Origin: Lachnospiraceae bacterium
GTDB taxonomy: Bacteria > Bacillota_A > Clostridia > Lachnospirales > Lachnospiraceae
Assembly (NCBI GenBank): GCA_009774465.1
Contig: VSNT01000174.1
Location: 1 to 6,728 of the forward strand
Direction: 5' to 3'
Length of the DNA: 6,728 nt
Shown: positions 5,643 through 6,728 of the stretch, in pieces
Layout of the letters: each line of letters opens with the position of its first letter
Position numbering within the stretch: the stretch's first letter is position 1
The notes under the pieces: generated by a model
What the model saw: the letters and a program-made list of their open reading frames with translations, nothing else
Told to the model about the DNA's origin: nothing
Database searches by the model: none
Made by a program: the position numbers and the translations under genes

Positions 5643-5677
5643 TCTATATAGAATGTATTCACAGCATCAACATTCTA
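5643..5677 (-). promoter_or_regulatory. Candidate rny promoter overlapped by an inverted repeat
   Basis: Minus-strand TTGATG (5670-5665) and TATAGA (5648-5643) are 16 bp apart, each matching four of six consensus positions, so the promoter is moderate. A perfect 8-bp inverted repeat, TAGAATGT and ACATTCTA with a 13-bp spacer (5677-5649), overlaps the first base of the -35 and abuts the -10. No T-run follows the repeat, so it is not a recX terminator; an operator is more likely. Confidence 0.45.
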
Positions 5678-5707
5678 AAAGCAAACTACAACACTTAAAT
5701 TTTAAAC

Positions 5708-6331
5708 TTAAAAACTGGTTATGTCAAGCGAAAGTACATTTCTTATGGTTTCAATTGCAAATCCCTTCCTGTACAAAAATGCCATCATCTTTTGACTTTC
5801 CTGTAAAGTGGCGTCTTCAGGTGAAAAATGCTTTTTTTCCAATAATTTTATAATTTGTTTTTTCTCCAATGCTGCTCTGTCCTCTCCAACTGCTTCCTCC
5901 CATGCTGCTTCCACCATATCGCCTGAAATTCCTTTTCTTCGCAAATCAGCCATAATCCTGTTTTTACTTTTATTTTCCTTATTATATTCAATAAAGTCAT
6001 ATGCATACTGACTGTCATTGATATATCCAAAGGAAGCCACATAATCTATTGCTTCTCTGATGATTTGAGGTGGATATCCACCCGTTTTTAATTTTTCCAT
6101 CAACTGTACCGTTGTATAAGTGCGGCTTTTTAAAAGATTCATGGCTCGAAGCTTTGCCCGTTTGGGAAGTATTTTGGTCATAATTTCCTGATAATCTTCT
6201 TCCCTGATTTCACTTTCTTCTTTCATGCCATAAAAGGCGAGTTCGCCTTTGTATAAAACAAAAGCGAACTCACCATCTATTTCTATCCTTTTTCTTGATT
6301 TAGATACATCAGTAATTTTTGTTATGGTCAT
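5708..6331 (-). CDS. recX: Regulatory protein RecX, RecA modulator
   Basis: A 207-residue RecX, an all-helical protein of repeated three-helix units that binds the RecA filament groove and modulates RecA activity. The N-terminus follows the clostridial pattern (DGEFAFVLYKGELAF, 19-33). The first RecX repeat starts around KLRAMNLLKSRTYT and ends with DYVASFGYINDSQYAYDFI; the second holds NRIMADLRRKGIS; a third C-terminal unit is weaker. Length lies between the short proteobacterial and longer Bacillus forms. ATG 6331-6329 follows AGGAAA with a 5-6 nt spacer. It starts 71 bp after recA and no terminator lies between, so cotranscription with recA is likely. A strong stem-loop with a following T-run is embedded in codons 20-32. 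Confidence 0.95.
   Translation of the reverse strand: MTITKITDVSKSRKRIEIDGEFAFVLYKGELAFYGMKEESEIREEDYQEIMTKILPKRAKLRAMNLLKSRTYTTVQLMEKLKTGGYPPQIIREAIDYVASFGYINDSQYAYDFIEYNKENKSKNRIMADLRRKGISGDMVEAAWEEAVGEDRAALEKKQIIKLLEKKHFSPEDATLQESQKMMAFLYRKGFAIETIRNVLSLDITSF
6232..6274 (-). terminator. Terminator-like stem-loop inside recX
   Basis: Within recX codons 20-32 the minus-strand RNA can form a 17-bp stem (arms 6274-6258 and 6252-6236) with only two G-U wobbles, a 5-nt loop UUUAU, and UUUU directly after it (6235-6232). That is the form of an intrinsic terminator. It encodes the repeated peptide pattern GEFAF and GELAF, so protein constraint explains part of the symmetry. A role as attenuator lowering recX relative to recA is inferred. 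Confidence 0.5.
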
Positions 6332-6402
6332 TTATTTCCTGCTTTCTGAATTTTACTGTTATTTCCACTGCGGCGTTTCTGCCAGGTACACCCATTAACT
6401 CT
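6332..6402 (-). other. recA-recX intergenic gap
   Basis: These 71 bp hold the recX ribosome binding site (AGGAAA just upstream of the ATG) and only a minor 3-4 bp GC hairpin. There is no T-run after that hairpin and no convincing promoter, so recA and recX are probably on one transcript. Confidence 0.6.
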
Positions 6403-6728
6403 TTACTCTCCTTTAGCGCTTTTAGAGTTCTTAGCTGCCTTTCCACTGGGTTCCGGCTCCTTTACAGCATCAGAAACTGCCTCCTTGAGGCCATAATGCT
6501 CCCTGACCTTTTCCACGATTTCTGCAAAAACCTCCGGATTATCTTTTAAATACTGTTTCGTATTTTCACGTCCCTGGCCAATTTTACTTCCGCCATATGC
6601 GTACCATGCACCGCTGTTACTTACAAAGCTCACTTCTGCTGCAAGCTCGAGGACATCCCCGACGACCGAAATACCTTCACCAAAAATAATATCAAATTCC
6701 GCTTCTTTAAAAGGCGGCGCAATCTTAT
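6403..6728 (-). CDS. recA: RecA recombinase, C-terminal part (truncated by window edge)
   Basis: The last 107 residues of RecA are present; the reading frame runs off the window at 6728, so N-terminal and Walker motifs are not visible. RecA is the ATP-dependent strand-exchange protein and the coprotease for LexA in the SOS response. Visible conserved parts are KIAPPFKEAEFDIIFGEGIS (corresponding to about residue 250 onward of E. coli RecA), SGAWYAYGG, KIGQGRENTKQYL and the C-terminal domain ending REHYGL. The tail after it, 27 residues, has six lysines and five acidic residues, with the last dozen residues mostly K, S and A, unlike the strongly acidic tail of E. coli RecA. An internal GTG at 6633 is not the start, since the frame and conservation continue upstream. 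recX follows 71 bp downstream. Confidence 0.97.
   Translation of the reverse strand, partial: KIAPPFKEAEFDIIFGEGISVVGDVLELAAEVSFVSNSGAWYAYGGSKIGQGRENTKQYLKDNPEVFAEIVEKVREHYGLKEAVSDAVKEPEPSGKAAKNSKSAKGE

Noticed and set aside
6332..6402. Intergenic recA terminator
   Set aside because: Only a 3-4 bp GC hairpin is present and no T-run follows on the minus strand.

Overview
This is a chromosomal, AT-rich stretch from a spore-forming low-GC Firmicute, most likely a Clostridia member of the Lachnospiraceae type. The reasons are the gene order recA-recX-rny, strong AGGAGG-type ribosome binding sites, a SpoIIM engulfment protein, and a XerD with a lineage-like active-site loop. Every gene I can support lies on the minus strand, so transcription runs from high to low coordinates. 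No phage, insertion sequence, CRISPR array, tRNA or rRNA is visible. The content is conserved housekeeping; the interesting material is in the regulatory DNA and in two protein details.

In transcription order: the 3' end of recA (cut by the window edge) and recX probably form one unit. recX contains, inside its first 32 codons, a 17-bp stem-loop followed by four U that looks like an intragenic terminator or attenuator. rny (RNase Y) follows after a gap holding a candidate promoter overlapped by a 29-bp inverted repeat, and it ends in an intrinsic terminator at 3977-4023. A new two-gene unit then starts from a good sigma-A-type promoter with a 12-bp palindrome just downstream of its predicted start point: a class-Ic-type aspartate aminotransferase followed by a NudF-like ADP-ribose pyrophosphatase. 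It ends in a strong terminator at 1905-1936.

Next is spoIIM. Its only promoter candidate resembles a sigma-E (mother-cell) promoter whose -35 lies inside the apex of the preceding terminator. Last is xerD, with its own promoter and three copies of the palindrome AACATGTT upstream, plus a near-copy downstream of the gene. The final 169 bases hold no gene I can assign.

Functionally, recA/recX (homologous recombination and its modulation) and xerD (chromosome dimer resolution) are DNA-maintenance genes. rny sets mRNA decay, the aminotransferase and Nudix hydrolase serve central metabolism and metabolite housekeeping, and spoIIM acts in engulfment. From memory, nudF, spoIIM and xerD are also near neighbours in Bacillus subtilis, where fur lies between spoIIM and xerD; here fur is absent and replaced by a 206-bp regulatory gap.
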